DNA of 64,000 nucleotides from assembly GCA_037128295.1 (NCBI GenBank), contig JBAXWR010000007.1, forward strand, positions 1-64,000, written 5' to 3'. Shown here in pieces: positions 29,228 to 38,004 of the stretch. This stretch comes from JAAFHB01 sp037128295. GTDB taxonomy: Bacteria > Bacteroidota > Bacteroidia > Bacteroidales > Prolixibacteraceae. The notes under the pieces are model-generated. The model saw nothing but the letters and a program-made list of their open reading frames with translations. It was not told the origin of the DNA and searched no databases. The first letter of the stretch is position 1, and every line of letters starts with the position of its first letter. A program made the position numbers and the translations under genes.

Positions 29228-30256
29228 TCATTTCTTTTTAATAATGATCTCTTTAATTGCATAAACCCCCTGATCTTCCACGGTCCTTTTCTGAATGACA
29301 TATTCAATAGGAACGGTTATTGCAATCAGGCGAATCACCTCTTCAATGGGTTCATCGCGGAAAGTTGCCCGATATTTATATCGGTTAATCTGTTGATCTT
29401 CAATAGTTATCTTAACATTGTACCACCTGCTGAGGCGTTTAAACACTTCTGACAATGGCTCATTCCGGAAGACAAGCAACCCATCTTTCCATGAGTTGTA
29501 TTGTTGTGCATTAACAACCATCGTCTGGAATTCCTTATTCTTATTGTTGAAAATCAGCTTTTCATCGGGTTCAAGATTAGTTAAAAGTTTGGTTTCCTGA
29601 TTCTCTACCGCCACCTTACCTTTCTCAAGCACGACCTCTGTTGTATTTTCCCCGTTAATAGCTGAAACACTGAAAACTGTTCCAAGCACCATAATATCAA
29701 TATTCTGTGTAGATACAACAAAGGGAGATCGCTTATTGTGGGTAACCTCAAAATAGGCCTCACCAGTAAGATCAAGGTGACGATTTTCCTTAAAATCAAG
29801 CGGATATTTTAGTTTCGTATTGCTATTGAGCCAGCCCCTGGTGCCGTCAGGCAACGAGAATTGGGTTCTTGCACCATTGGGGGAATAGATTTCTGCCCAG
29901 GCTGTTTCTTGATGAAAATATCTAAAAAACAGGTCAATCGAAGTATAGATCAGCAAAGGCAACAGTAAAATTGCTGCTACCTTGCCATAGGATTTAATGA
30001 TTTTTCGTTTAAAACTGATAGTTTTGGGAGGCTCCGAAAGAATCCTGAGCCGAATTTGTTCATAGACTAAGCTTAAATCTTTTTCCGGTTGAGCATTATC
30101 CAATTTAAACTCCTCCCATTTTCGGTGAAGTTCCGATTCGATCTTTGCACTTTTCTCTGCATCCCCGAACCACGAAGCAACACGTTTAAAATCCCGGTAG
30201 GAGTATGTTCCATCGGAATATTTTTGGAGCAATTGATTATCGAAATTTTCTTGCAT
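29228..30256 (-). CDS. FecR-family anti-sigma factor
   Basis: A 342-residue inner-membrane regulator. The cytoplasmic N-terminus (about 1-90) should hold the ECF sigma factor. A single membrane helix follows (about 92-113, VAAILLLPLLIYTSIDLFF). The periplasmic FecR domain has IYSPNGARTQFSLPDGTRGWLNSNTKLKY and ANV-type features such as LDLTGEAYFEV and VLGTVFSVSA. The C-terminal DUF4974-type domain (FRNEPLSEVFKRLSRWYNVKI) should receive the signal from the STN domain of the SusC encoded downstream. The upstream neighbour is the ECF sigma factor, 90 bp away. The gene order sigma-FecR-SusC-SusD is standard in this phylum. Confidence 0.93.
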   Translation of the reverse strand: MQENFDNQLLQKYSDGTYSYRDFKRVASWFGDAEKSAKIESELHRKWEEFKLDNAQPEKDLSLVYEQIRLRILSEPPKTISFKRKIIKSYGKVAAILLLPLLIYTSIDLFFRYFHQETAWAEIYSPNGARTQFSLPDGTRGWLNSNTKLKYPLDFKENRHLDLTGEAYFEVTHNKRSPFVVSTQNIDIMVLGTVFSVSAINGENTTEVVLEKGKVAVENQETKLLTNLEPDEKLIFNNKNKEFQTMVVNAQQYNSWKDGLLVFRNEPLSEVFKRLSRWYNVKITIEDQQINRYKYRATFRDEPIEEVIRLIAITVPIEYVIQKRTVEDQGVYAIKEIIIKKK

Positions 30257-30346
30257 GGATTAATTAACTGTTTGAAACCAAAGAAAAGAATTGGTTTGAC
30301 TGTAATATCCACAACTTTCAAAATCCCCTATCCGACAAATAAAATA

Positions 30347-30937
30347 TCAAGCGATAAAGAGCAAAAAGAAGAGTTCGCCCGATGTTTTATCTTCACTAAA
30401 TGATTTACGAAGATAATTCATCGCTTCAGTGATTTGGTTTTCCACTGTTTTTTTCGAGATGTCCATCTCAGTCGCAATGTCTCCGACTGATTTCCCTTCC
30501 TTTTTTCGTTTAAGGAAGATCTCTTTCCGTCGGGCTGGCATTTGATCAATCAGAAGATCCAGTTTATGCATTAACAATTCAAAACCGGGCTGATCTTCCA
30601 ATGTGGAATTTTCCTCGGCCAGTTGTTCAAACAAAGTCATACGAAAATTGTCCTGGACCGCTTTTTTATTAAAATTTTTCTGAATTACATTAAAAGCAAT
30701 GGTGAATAAGTAGGATTGGAAAGAGGTTCCAGTTCTAAGACCCGTTCTGTTTTCCCACAACTTAAGAAATACTTCCTGAACAACGTCTTCAGCTTCAGAT
30801 TCCGATTTCAGGTACCGATGAGAAAAGCGGTATAGTTTCTGTCCATAATTTTTGAACAATCTCTCAAAAGCTGTGACAGAGCCTTTTTGTAATAAAGCAA
30901 TCATCTCCTGCTCGGTCTGAAAATCTGTTGTTCTCAA
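30347..30937 (-). CDS. ECF-type RNA polymerase sigma factor
   Basis: A 196-residue sigma-70 family protein with only regions 2 and 4. Region 2 shows FERLFKNYGQKLYRFSHRYL and SEAEDVVQEVFLKLWE. Region 4 shows MPARRKEIFLKRKKEGKSVGDIA and ISKKTVENQITEAMNYLRK, the DNA-recognition helix-turn-helix. It should direct polymerase to the promoters of this utilisation locus once released from FecR. It starts just after the tonB operon's terminator and is the first gene of the locus. The hydrophobic tail (ELFFLLFIA) is seen in other Bacteroidota ECF factors. Confidence 0.93.
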   Translation of the reverse strand: MRTTDFQTEQEMIALLQKGSVTAFERLFKNYGQKLYRFSHRYLKSESEAEDVVQEVFLKLWENRTGLRTGTSFQSYLFTIAFNVIQKNFNKKAVQDNFRMTLFEQLAEENSTLEDQPGFELLMHKLDLLIDQMPARRKEIFLKRKKEGKSVGDIATEMDISKKTVENQITEAMNYLRKSFSEDKTSGELFFLLFIA

Positions 30938-30963
30938 ATTGTGGGTAAATGAATTAAACGTGC

Positions 30964-30971
30964 CAAAAATA
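30964..30971 (-). promoter_or_regulatory. Possible -7 promoter box of the sigma-factor gene
   Basis: On the minus strand TATTTTTG fits TAnnTTTG, 26 bp before the sigma-factor ATG. No good TTG is seen 19-21 bases further upstream, so the assignment is weak. Position between the upstream terminator and the start codon supports it. Confidence 0.35.
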
Positions 30972-31021
30972 GTATTTTTTTTTGCGAATTGTTTTTAGTA
31001 ACCTTTCGGGATATAATCAAA

Positions 31022-31049
31022 AAAGCCGTTCACAGAAGTGAACGGCTTT
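31022..31049 (-). terminator. Rho-independent terminator of the exb-tonB operon
   Basis: A perfect 12-base stem (31022-31033 with 31038-31049, core AAGCCGTTCAC) closes a 4-base loop AGAA. On the minus strand the stem runs into a stretch of six T. It lies 44 bp past the tonB stop. It is the clearest terminator in the window and separates the energising operon from the sigma-factor gene. Confidence 0.88.
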
Positions 31050-31092
31050 ATAAGAATTTATGTAGTTCAAAATAAGAACTTTAGTACTTATC

Positions 31093-31869
31093 CTACTCCA
31101 ACTTAAAGCTGATAGGAACTGTATAGGAAACCCTTACAGGCACCCCTCTTTGTTTTCCAGGTTTCCATTTTGGAAGTGTAGAAACTACACGTAATGCTTC
31201 CTGGTCAACGGATGGATCGACACCCCTTGCGATTTTAGCATTGGAAACAGAGCCATCCTTGTTCACGACGAAGTTTACAAAAACTTTTCCCTGGATTCCG
31301 TTTTCCTGAGCAATTGTAGGATAAACAATGGCTTTAGCGATGTATTTACGAAGTGCCAACTCCCCTCCAGGGAATTCCGGCATCTCTTCAACAACCACAA
31401 AGACTTGTTCTTCTTTAACTTCCTCTACTTCTTCTTTCTTCTGTTCAACGACCTCGACAACTTCTTTATTAACAGTTGTAGAGACCTGTTCATCGGAGAT
31501 CATCAGCTTGTTCTGATCTTCAACCTTGACAGAGTCAACAATAACAGGAGCAACGTATTTAACCACTGCTACTTGTTCAGCAGGTGGTGGTGGTGGCGGC
31601 GGCGGCGGTGGCGGTGCTTCTTCTTTTTGAAGATTATTAGCCATTTCAGCGATTACCTCATTAGCATCCCTGGCTTTTGAAGCAGCATTTCGGCTGGCCT
31701 TGATGTAAGGGACGATAATTACGATTGAGAGGACAACAATGCCTATCAACATAGCTAAAAGAACAACGCGATTGTACCTTTTTCTAAGCTGATACGCGCC
31801 ATATTCCTGATTTCTATTTTCGAAGACGATGTCGTCGAAAGTGGGGGCGTATTGTTTAACTTGTACCAT
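31093..31869 (-). CDS. tonB: TonB energy-transducing protein
   Basis: A 258-residue protein that passes proton-motive force from ExbB-ExbD to outer-membrane transporters such as the SusC proteins here. It has a short cytoplasmic N-terminus containing the Bacteroidota-typical FENRNQEYGAYQLRK, a membrane helix at about 34-54, a run of eleven prolines (about 87-97), and a charged Val/Glu-rich periplasmic spacer. The C-terminal TonB domain has FPGGELALRKYIAKAIVYP, GKVFVNFVVNKDGSV and LPKWKPGKQRGVPV. It is the last gene of the operon, 12 bp after exbD. Confidence 0.95.
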   Translation of the reverse strand: MVQVKQYAPTFDDIVFENRNQEYGAYQLRKRYNRVVLLAMLIGIVVLSIVIIVPYIKASRNAASKARDANEVIAEMANNLQKEEAPPPPPPPPPPPAEQVAVVKYVAPVIVDSVKVEDQNKLMISDEQVSTTVNKEVVEVVEQKKEEVEEVKEEQVFVVVEEMPEFPGGELALRKYIAKAIVYPTIAQENGIQGKVFVNFVVNKDGSVSNAKIARGVDPSVDQEALRVVSTLPKWKPGKQRGVPVRVSYTVPISFKLE

Positions 31870-31881
31870 ACTCTTCGATCT

Positions 31882-32550
31882 TTATTTTTTTACAGTAGGT
31901 GACGCAGTAGCGGTGTGGGGTATTCCCAATGCGGTTTCAACCATACCCTCTTCTAGCCAACTGATATCGGTTATAATGTACGTTGCAATTCCCACTATAG
32001 ACATCTCGTCAATGATATCGACAAGGTTCTTGTATTTTGCCTTTTTGTAGAATTTGATCAGCACAATAGGGCCGGTATCATCGGCTTTTTTGAGTGCTTT
32101 AATCGCCGTACGAACAGAATCCTGTTTGATTTCAATCTTTCCGGTTTTTACATCATCCTGAAATTGTTCAATCTTTTTGAAGAGTGCACGGTTTCTATCA
32201 AGTAGCACCTGGCGTATTCCTTTGTCGCTAAAGTCTGTTTTTTGTAATGGTACAAGTGCAGCAGGGTCTGCTTTACCAGGATACCAATAAACAATATTGT
32301 CAGGACCAAGGACGATGTTGAGCGTACGGCTGTCAGCAATTTTCGGTGGTTCAACTTTTTCGTCCTTCTTGATTTTGTCAGGTAAAACGATCTCCATCAC
32401 CTTCGGTTTGCTAAAAGCAGTCGTTAACATGAAGAACGTGATCAGTAAACACATAAGGTCTACCATCGGCGTCATGTCTATATGGGTAGAATGCTTCTTT
32501 GGACGCTTCTTCCCACCTTTTTGTTTTTCATCTTGTATAATTTCTGCCAT
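31882..32550 (-). CDS. exbD: ExbD/TolR-family protein, second copy
   Basis: A 222-residue stator component with one membrane helix. The N-terminus carries the family motif HIDMTPMVDLMCLLITFFMLTT, in which the Asp of MVDL is the proton-binding residue. A large periplasmic domain of about 160 residues follows, with VLIKFYKKAKYKNLVDIIDEM resembling the C-terminal ExbD fold. It lies 4 bp after the first exbD. Paired, non-identical ExbD subunits are common in this phylum's tonB operons. Confidence 0.92.
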   Translation of the reverse strand: MAEIIQDEKQKGGKKRPKKHSTHIDMTPMVDLMCLLITFFMLTTAFSKPKVMEIVLPDKIKKDEKVEPPKIADSRTLNIVLGPDNIVYWYPGKADPAALVPLQKTDFSDKGIRQVLLDRNRALFKKIEQFQDDVKTGKIEIKQDSVRTAIKALKKADDTGPIVLIKFYKKAKYKNLVDIIDEMSIVGIATYIITDISWLEEGMVETALGIPHTATASPTVKK

Positions 32551-32554
32551 AATG

Positions 32555-33187
32555 CTACTTTTTAGCTTCTACGATTTCAACTTTTTCAAGGCTTGTTATA
32601 AGACTAAATCTGCTTATATTTTTATCCTGAAGGATATCCAACACCTTTTTAACGAGTGGATATTCAGCATTGGAGTCGCCTTTTATCAAAGCCTGAACGG
32701 CAGGATTTACCTGACGGGCATACAGTACCCAATAGGCCATCTGATTATCGACTGAATCGATAGGGATACCTTTTTCGAACTTTTTCCGGTCATTTGGATC
32801 GGCCGTATTAAGAAAGGCTTTCATCTCATTGATATTTACTCCAAATGAGGCGCCATACTTTTCAAATTTGCGCAGCTCCGTCGGCGTGAACGCGATATTG
32901 TACCTCTTCCCCATTTCTTCAAGGATTTTGGGCCTGAAATGCAGGATTGTGTCTGGACCATTGTCCACGTTGAAAAACACCCTGTTATCTGAAGCCAATA
33001 CCACTGTCATGATATTTGCATCAGGCGAAGGCTTTTCAGACACCGAAAATGGAGTATCAACAGGAGCCGGTTCCGAAGGCTTAAACGTCGTTGTCAACAT
33101 AAAAAATGTCAGCAGCAACGAAAATAAGTCCACCATTGGCGTCATGTCGATATGAGGTGACTTCGTTGGTAATTTAATCTTTGGCAT
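32555..33187 (-). CDS. exbD: ExbD/TolR-family protein, first copy
   Basis: A 210-residue ExbD with the same N-terminal motif (HIDMTPMVDLFSLLLTFFMLTT) including the proton-binding Asp. The periplasmic part contains VNPAVQALIKGDSNAEYPLVKKVLDILQDK, the ExbD C-terminal fold. It is separated from exbB by 49 bp and from the second exbD by 4 bp. The two ExbD proteins share the membrane segment but differ strongly in the periplasmic part, so they may have different roles in the complex. Confidence 0.92.
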   Translation of the reverse strand: MPKIKLPTKSPHIDMTPMVDLFSLLLTFFMLTTTFKPSEPAPVDTPFSVSEKPSPDANIMTVVLASDNRVFFNVDNGPDTILHFRPKILEEMGKRYNIAFTPTELRKFEKYGASFGVNINEMKAFLNTADPNDRKKFEKGIPIDSVDNQMAYWVLYARQVNPAVQALIKGDSNAEYPLVKKVLDILQDKNISRFSLITSLEKVEIVEAKK

Positions 33188-33236
33188 GCGATAAGTTTAA
33201 TTTTTGTAATAAACCAAAAGAATTAAACCCAGACAA

Positions 33237-34052
33237 TTATTTTCTGATTGATGCTGCAAATGTCTGAGTAAGGCTAAAGCCTGCTTCATCAATCTTGAAA
33301 GTAAAACCGTCAATTTTTGATGAGAAAAAGTTGAAGAAAATGATAGCCAATGTTGAACCAGTAATACCGAATGCGGTGTTGATCAACGCTTCTGAAATAC
33401 CAGTTGCCAATGCCAAAGCATCAGGAGCACCTGCTTGAGCAAGAGCAGCGAAAGCGCGGATCATCCCAAGTACAGTTCCGATAAGACCGATCAAAACGGA
33501 GATGGAGGCCAGTGTAGAAAGAATAACCATGTTTTTCGATAGCATTGGTAATTCAAGTGCAGAAGCTTCTTCCAAAGCCTGCTTCATAGAAGTAATCTTC
33601 TGGTCTTTCTCCAATGTTTTGTCATTCTCAAGATCCCTGTAACGGAGCAAACCAGCCTTAACAACATTTGCCAAAGAACCTTTTTGAGCATCACATGCAG
33701 CAATTGCGTCTTCAACTTTATCCTTGGAAGTCAAAGCTTGAATATCTGCTACGAAAACGTCCAAACTTCTTTTGCCTTTTACCTTGGTTAAAGTAATGAA
33801 TCTCTCGACAACAAAAATAAGGAGAGTTAAAACGCAGGTCATCAAAATCGGAACGATAGGACCTCCCTGGTAAATGATACCCATGTAGTTACCTGGAAGA
33901 GCTTGACCTTTTGGATTTCCGCCTTCAAAGTTTACGGGGTCACCCATAAAATTGGTGAAAAAGTAATACGCTACCAAAAACGCAATAATGATAGCACCTG
34001 AAGCAAAAAGTGACTCAAACACTTGCTTAAATGATCTGGAATTTTTACTCAT
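33237..34052 (-). CDS. exbB: ExbB/TolQ/MotA-family proton channel
   Basis: A 271-residue inner-membrane protein forming the pentameric channel around ExbD. Hydrophobic helices lie at about 17-36 (ASGAIIIAFLVAYYFF), 65-85 (PIVPILMTCVLTLLIFVVERF), 173-195 and 215-240. The conserved core NMVILSTLASISVLIGLIGTVLGMIRAFAAL and the GISEALINTAFGI block are present. The long N-terminal extension before the first core helix is typical for Bacteroidota. It is transcribed with the exbD genes and tonB. Confidence 0.95.
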   Translation of the reverse strand: MSKNSRSFKQVFESLFASGAIIIAFLVAYYFFTNFMGDPVNFEGGNPKGQALPGNYMGIIYQGGPIVPILMTCVLTLLIFVVERFITLTKVKGKRSLDVFVADIQALTSKDKVEDAIAACDAQKGSLANVVKAGLLRYRDLENDKTLEKDQKITSMKQALEEASALELPMLSKNMVILSTLASISVLIGLIGTVLGMIRAFAALAQAGAPDALALATGISEALINTAFGITGSTLAIIFFNFFSSKIDGFTFKIDEAGFSLTQTFAASIRK

Positions 34053-34129
34053 CTTTTTTAATTGTTTTCGTGGTTAAATAAAACTATTGTTTTGAATCTC
34101 TATAATTATTTTGTTGATTCCGAATTATG

Positions 34130-36325
34130 TTATTTTTTTAGAACTGCATTGTAAGTCCTTGCCTTGGTAACCTGTATTTCTATGGTGTTGAAGTCTTTGG
34201 CACTAATAACAAGTGTACTTGAAGCTTCTGGCATTGTGAACCTGTATTCACCTTTTGCATTTGTCCACGCTTCAGCAGCAGTGTCCTTAACCCTGACTGA
34301 AGCACTTGAAATAGGATTACCTGAAGCATCCTTGATCACACCTGAAATTTCGTTTGGACTGGCTTTCGGTTTGGCACCTGCCTGTAATGCTGTTATATAA
34401 GTGATGGAGGCTTTTGCGGAAGTGTTCCCGGGATCCAATGCAAGTATCTTGTTATAACAATCTAGTGCTCTGTTTAACTCATTTGTAGTCATATACAAGG
34501 CGCTCATTGAACTATAAGCTTTAAGAACAAAATCCTTATTATTGGGAGCAAGGTTGATCATCCTGTTGTAATAGGATTTGGCCTGATCAAAATTTCCTGT
34601 TTGCAGCGCGCTATAACCCAGGTAACGAAGGGCATCAAATATTTCAGTTGCATATTTAACCGAATCAGAGGCAGCCACATTAATCAGTGCAGCAAATTTT
34701 TCTTTTGCAAGACCTAATTTGGCATCTGGATCTTTTGCAGCCGCATTATTAGCACTCCAAAGATAGGCGGGCACATGTTCAGGATGTTTATGTATCAATT
34801 GATTGAAAACTGTATCAGCCCGGTCGAAATCTCTTCCCTGATAATAGGCTTTACCAATTTGCATGTAATTGTCTTCGCTGTCTTTACCTCTTGGAATCAT
34901 TCTGCGCCATGTTCCGGCAGCATCATTGAAACGTCTGTGTGAATAAAACAAATTCGCTTTTTCTTGCATTAGGTTCAAATCTTCTCCCTGAAAGGTGATT
35001 GCTTTTTCGTAAGCGTCATAGCCCTTGGAAAGCTCAGCGGTACAAGCATCTATGCCACTTTGAATTTCTTTTATTTTTGCAAGATAAGGATCTTCGCTTA
35101 CTTTTTCTTTATCCTTCGCAGGCCCTTTTAATGCATCGTTTTTTTCTTTTACTTTTGCAAGTTCGACATTCGCCTTTTCAAGTTCTGCAACCAGTTTAGG
35201 GTAATTCTGGTTCTTTTTCTGTATAATCCTTGCATAATAGATGTAATCCTTTTTGAGTATCTTGTCAGCGGGAAGGTTCTTGAAAAGCCGATCCATATAG
35301 GCCAAAGCTTCAGGATATTTCCCCATTTCGTACGATGAGTAACCTGCAATACGGTTAAGATAGGTCCTTGATTGATCAACTGCAAAAATATCTTCTACGT
35401 TTTTGATTACCTCAGCATAATTTTTTGAGTAGAAAAGTGCGTTTACATAACGTATTTTGGCAGGAATATTCTGATTGGTCAATGTCAGGTAAGTTTCATA
35501 ATTCTTCTTGGATTCCGGTAACCTTCCGGCCATTGAATAGAGCTGACCTAATTCGCGATAAGCAGGTGCAAAGTTCTTGTCCAATGCGATAGCTTGTTCA
35601 AAGTAAGGAATAGCAGCCATCAGGTTCCTACCTTTGAAATATATCGCGCCGATTTTCATATTAGCGAGTGGCGATTTGGCATCAAGGTCCTGTGCTTTAT
35701 TATAGTTTTTAATCGCAAGCGAACCGTTATTCACCAACAGGTAAATATCACCAGCGATGATATAAATAGCGCCGTTGGTTTCATCAATGGTCAATGCTTC
35801 ACGTAAATAAGGCATTGCCAGTGTTGTGTCAACCTTATCGAAAACGATATACGATTCGGCTAATTTTGCCAATGTAAATGCGTATTCTTTGGGGTTTGGG
35901 ATTTTTGTCACTTTTTTGTATGGAAGCAAAAAGCTTTTAGCTTTTGCCCTCATCTGGTCTGCTGTTTGCTGATCACCAAGATATGAGGAAACTTTCGCAA
36001 GTCCAACATAATTTAGAGGATCATTGGGGCTTAGAGCAATACCTTTCTCGAATTGACCTTTTGCTTCAACTGCCACTACTTTAAGAGAGTTGGAAATGGA
36101 GTCGGAGAAAAAGTTCAACATCGTGTTCTCGCCCAAACGATAATATGCCTGACTCGTAGGTGCGCTTTTGATCAGGTTCTGAAGAATCTGATCTGCCTTA
36201 TCGTACTGTTCGTTGTTTGTTGCGGTGATTGCCTCTTCAAGTGTCTGTGCTTTTAATCCAAAAACACTGCAAACAATTAGCAGCGCAAGAATTAATGAAC
36301 GTTTTCTAAAAAATTGATTTATCAT
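34130..36325 (-). CDS. TPR protein with C-terminal carboxypeptidase-regulatory-like domain
   Basis: A 731-residue exported protein (signal LILALLIVCSVFGLKA) made mostly of tetratricopeptide repeats, for example AIPYFEQAIALDKNFAPAYRELGQLY and LDCYNKILALDPGN. A basic, Lys-rich helical stretch lies around 385-420. The C-terminus (about 660-731, GVIKDASGNPISSASVRVKD and NAKGEYRFTMPE) is a CarboxypepD_reg-like beta domain. TPR proteins are frequent partners in Bacteroidota exb-tonB operons; this one probably works in the periplasm as a scaffold, but its exact role is unknown. It sits 77 bp before exbB and 18 bp after the PstS-like gene. Confidence 0.85.
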   Translation of the reverse strand: MINQFFRKRSLILALLIVCSVFGLKAQTLEEAITATNNEQYDKADQILQNLIKSAPTSQAYYRLGENTMLNFFSDSISNSLKVVAVEAKGQFEKGIALSPNDPLNYVGLAKVSSYLGDQQTADQMRAKAKSFLLPYKKVTKIPNPKEYAFTLAKLAESYIVFDKVDTTLAMPYLREALTIDETNGAIYIIAGDIYLLVNNGSLAIKNYNKAQDLDAKSPLANMKIGAIYFKGRNLMAAIPYFEQAIALDKNFAPAYRELGQLYSMAGRLPESKKNYETYLTLTNQNIPAKIRYVNALFYSKNYAEVIKNVEDIFAVDQSRTYLNRIAGYSSYEMGKYPEALAYMDRLFKNLPADKILKKDYIYYARIIQKKNQNYPKLVAELEKANVELAKVKEKNDALKGPAKDKEKVSEDPYLAKIKEIQSGIDACTAELSKGYDAYEKAITFQGEDLNLMQEKANLFYSHRRFNDAAGTWRRMIPRGKDSEDNYMQIGKAYYQGRDFDRADTVFNQLIHKHPEHVPAYLWSANNAAAKDPDAKLGLAKEKFAALINVAASDSVKYATEIFDALRYLGYSALQTGNFDQAKSYYNRMINLAPNNKDFVLKAYSSMSALYMTTNELNRALDCYNKILALDPGNTSAKASITYITALQAGAKPKASPNEISGVIKDASGNPISSASVRVKDTAAEAWTNAKGEYRFTMPEASSTLVISAKDFNTIEIQVTKARTYNAVLKK

Positions 36326-36343
36326 ATATATTTATGTTAAAAA

Positions 36344-37312
36344 TTATTTTTTTATCTGAATTAAACGAATGGGCATTGTAGCCGGGACTAATCCTGACTT
36401 CAAAATAATACGCTGTCCCTGTTCGGCAGCAACCCAGTTGATAAATCCTGAACCTAAGCCTTTGAAAGTTTCTCTTGATACCATGTTCACTTTTCTGGTA
36501 AACGGATAGGTTTTATCGTAAATAGATCCCTGCACTGGCATAAAATAAGATCCCGGATCCAAAACCTTTTGTGAGACCGCAGCAATCTTGACTTTGTCAG
36601 AGAAGGCCCTTCTGGTTGAATCGTCCCTGTCGGCAATCCAATTGACACTTATAAGACCAATTGCACTTTTATTGGATGTAACGTAGTTAATTACCTCGTC
36701 ATTTGTTTTGACAGAATAAAAATTTGAAGGCAATTGAGGTTCAAGATTGAACAACTCTTTAAAATAACGGATGTTTGCCGACCTGTCGTTATCAAATACC
36801 GCCACCATCTTTCCTAGTTTTGACTTGGCATTAATTTGATTCCAATCAGTCAATTTTCCTGTAAACAGGTCATTTACATTCTGATATGTGAGAAGGGAGT
36901 CTTTATTTTCTTTGTTAATGACGAGTGCAATTGCATCAAATGCAACTGTTGTTGTCCTAACAATAATCTGAGTATTAAACAATAATTCTTTTTGCTGGTC
37001 TGTAGGCATCCAAGCCGTAACAACAACCTTGACCGAATCGTTTAAAAAAGCTGCAATCAAATCTTTTTCAGGGACATAGGTCGGTGTGATCTTTGCATAT
37101 TTATAAAGTGTTGTAAAGGTAGCTATCTCTGCATCGACAATAGGCTGAAAAGAAGCATCTGCTATAATGCGGATATTTCCTCTTGTCGGTGTCTCTGTAA
37201 TTTCAGCTGACCTACGACCAGAACACTGGACTATAATCATCAGGATTACTACTATCCCACTGAAAAATAAGCATTTCGACTTTATACTCCTATTTGTTAA
37301 TAACAACTTCAT
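36344..37312 (-). CDS. PstS-like periplasmic substrate-binding protein
   Basis: A 322-residue exported protein with the type-II periplasmic binding fold of phosphate-binding PstS. The signal has a Cys at residue 30 (IIVQCSG), so it may be a lipoprotein despite an atypical lipobox. Fold marks are GNIRIIADASFQPIVDAEIATF near the start, TTTVAFDAIALVINKENK and VNDLFTGKLTDWNQIN in the first lobe, and NYVTSNKSAIGLISVNWI and RETFKGLGSGFINWVAAEQGQRII in the second. No PstCAB permease genes are nearby, so it is probably not part of an ABC importer; its place in a tonB operon suggests an envelope role. Ligand unknown. Confidence 0.85.
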   Translation of the reverse strand: MKLLLTNRSIKSKCLFFSGIVVILMIIVQCSGRRSAEITETPTRGNIRIIADASFQPIVDAEIATFTTLYKYAKITPTYVPEKDLIAAFLNDSVKVVVTAWMPTDQQKELLFNTQIIVRTTTVAFDAIALVINKENKDSLLTYQNVNDLFTGKLTDWNQINAKSKLGKMVAVFDNDRSANIRYFKELFNLEPQLPSNFYSVKTNDEVINYVTSNKSAIGLISVNWIADRDDSTRRAFSDKVKIAAVSQKVLDPGSYFMPVQGSIYDKTYPFTRKVNMVSRETFKGLGSGFINWVAAEQGQRIILKSGLVPATMPIRLIQIKK

Positions 37313-37422
37313 AAATCAATTAGAAAGGGTTGAAATTTATTGCAATAATACTAAATCATATTAATTACAGGGCAACAATTTTGTAATTTTTTACTTTTTT
37401 GATTTAATTAGAATTTTTATGG

Positions 37423-37650
37423 TTAATCTCCGTCTCTTTCAAAAAAGTTTTCTTTGATCTTTTGGTAAGAAGTAACAATCCTGTAACCACCATACAGGAC
37501 TAATGGAATAGCAAAAATTGCCCTGAAAGTAATATCAACATGGCTGAAAAGTGATGAGAAAAGTATAAGATAGGCGAGTCCCATGTAAAAAAAGATCATC
37601 GTCGTTGAGAAAATCGTCATCACTTTATCGTATAGGCTGCCTCTGCTCAT
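37423..37650 (-). CDS. Small two-helix membrane protein
   Basis: A 75-residue protein with two predicted membrane helices (about MTIFSTTMIFFYMGLAYLILF and FRAIFAIPLVLYGGYRIV), ending in a charged tail FFERDGD. The frame is open to an ATG at 37710, but I chose 37650 because the promoter at 37672-37704 lies inside the longer version. It is the first gene of the energising operon, 110 bp before the PstS-like gene. Similar small membrane proteins head tonB operons in Bacteroidota, but I know no function. Confidence 0.75.
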   Translation of the reverse strand: MSRGSLYDKVMTIFSTTMIFFYMGLAYLILFSSLFSHVDITFRAIFAIPLVLYGGYRIVTSYQKIKENFFERDGD

Positions 37651-37671
37651 TGTTAATTGTTTTGTTCGTGG

Positions 37672-37704
37672 CAAATATAAACAAATTGTTACAAATTTGA
37701 CAAC
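37672..37704 (-). promoter_or_regulatory. Promoter of the exb-tonB operon
   Basis: On the minus strand GTTG (37704-37701) is followed after 21 bases by TATATTTG (37679-37672). This matches the Bacteroidota primary-sigma promoter pattern (TTG, 19-21 bases, TAnnTTTG). It ends 21 bp before the chosen start codon at 37650. Confidence 0.65.
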
Positions 37705-37764
37705 TAACATTATACACTGTATATTAAAAAACTTTAAATAATTATAACCATTTTGTGTCGGTTA

Positions 37765-37884
37765 TTAAACCTCTTTGAGCAAATTCAACAAGTCGATTGT
37801 CGAAAGGCGTGCGCTTTGGTCGGTGCCATCCAACAGGCTGTCAGCCAGGTCATGTTTGGTTGCATGGAGCTTTACGGTAAATGG
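37765..37884 (-). pseudogene. C-terminal remnant of a decayed gene
   Basis: Read on the minus strand, the 39 codons before the TAA at 37765 give a natural-looking protein end: KLHATKHDLADSLLDG, then ARLSTIDLLNLLKEV. Immediately upstream in frame is a TGA (37885-37887), and a further stop lies shortly beyond. There is no start codon or larger frame. It looks like the tail of a gene whose body was deleted. I do not recognise the family. The plus-strand ORF at 37753-37968 is its shadow. The stretch 37885-38004 shows nothing else I can support. Confidence 0.45.
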
Positions 37885-38004
37885 TCAAAAGTACATCGAA
37901 TTGACTTATTACCAATATTAGATGCCTGTTGGCCGTTTACTCCTTTAAAAGTTTTAAATATACCATAAACATTTCATATCACTTATTTTCTTAAAATTCG
38001 GCTT

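Noticed and set aside
37753..37968. 71-residue plus-strand ORF in an intergenic region
   Set aside because: The minus strand of the same DNA gives a more natural protein tail (ending LLNLLKEV), so the plus-strand ORF is its mirror.
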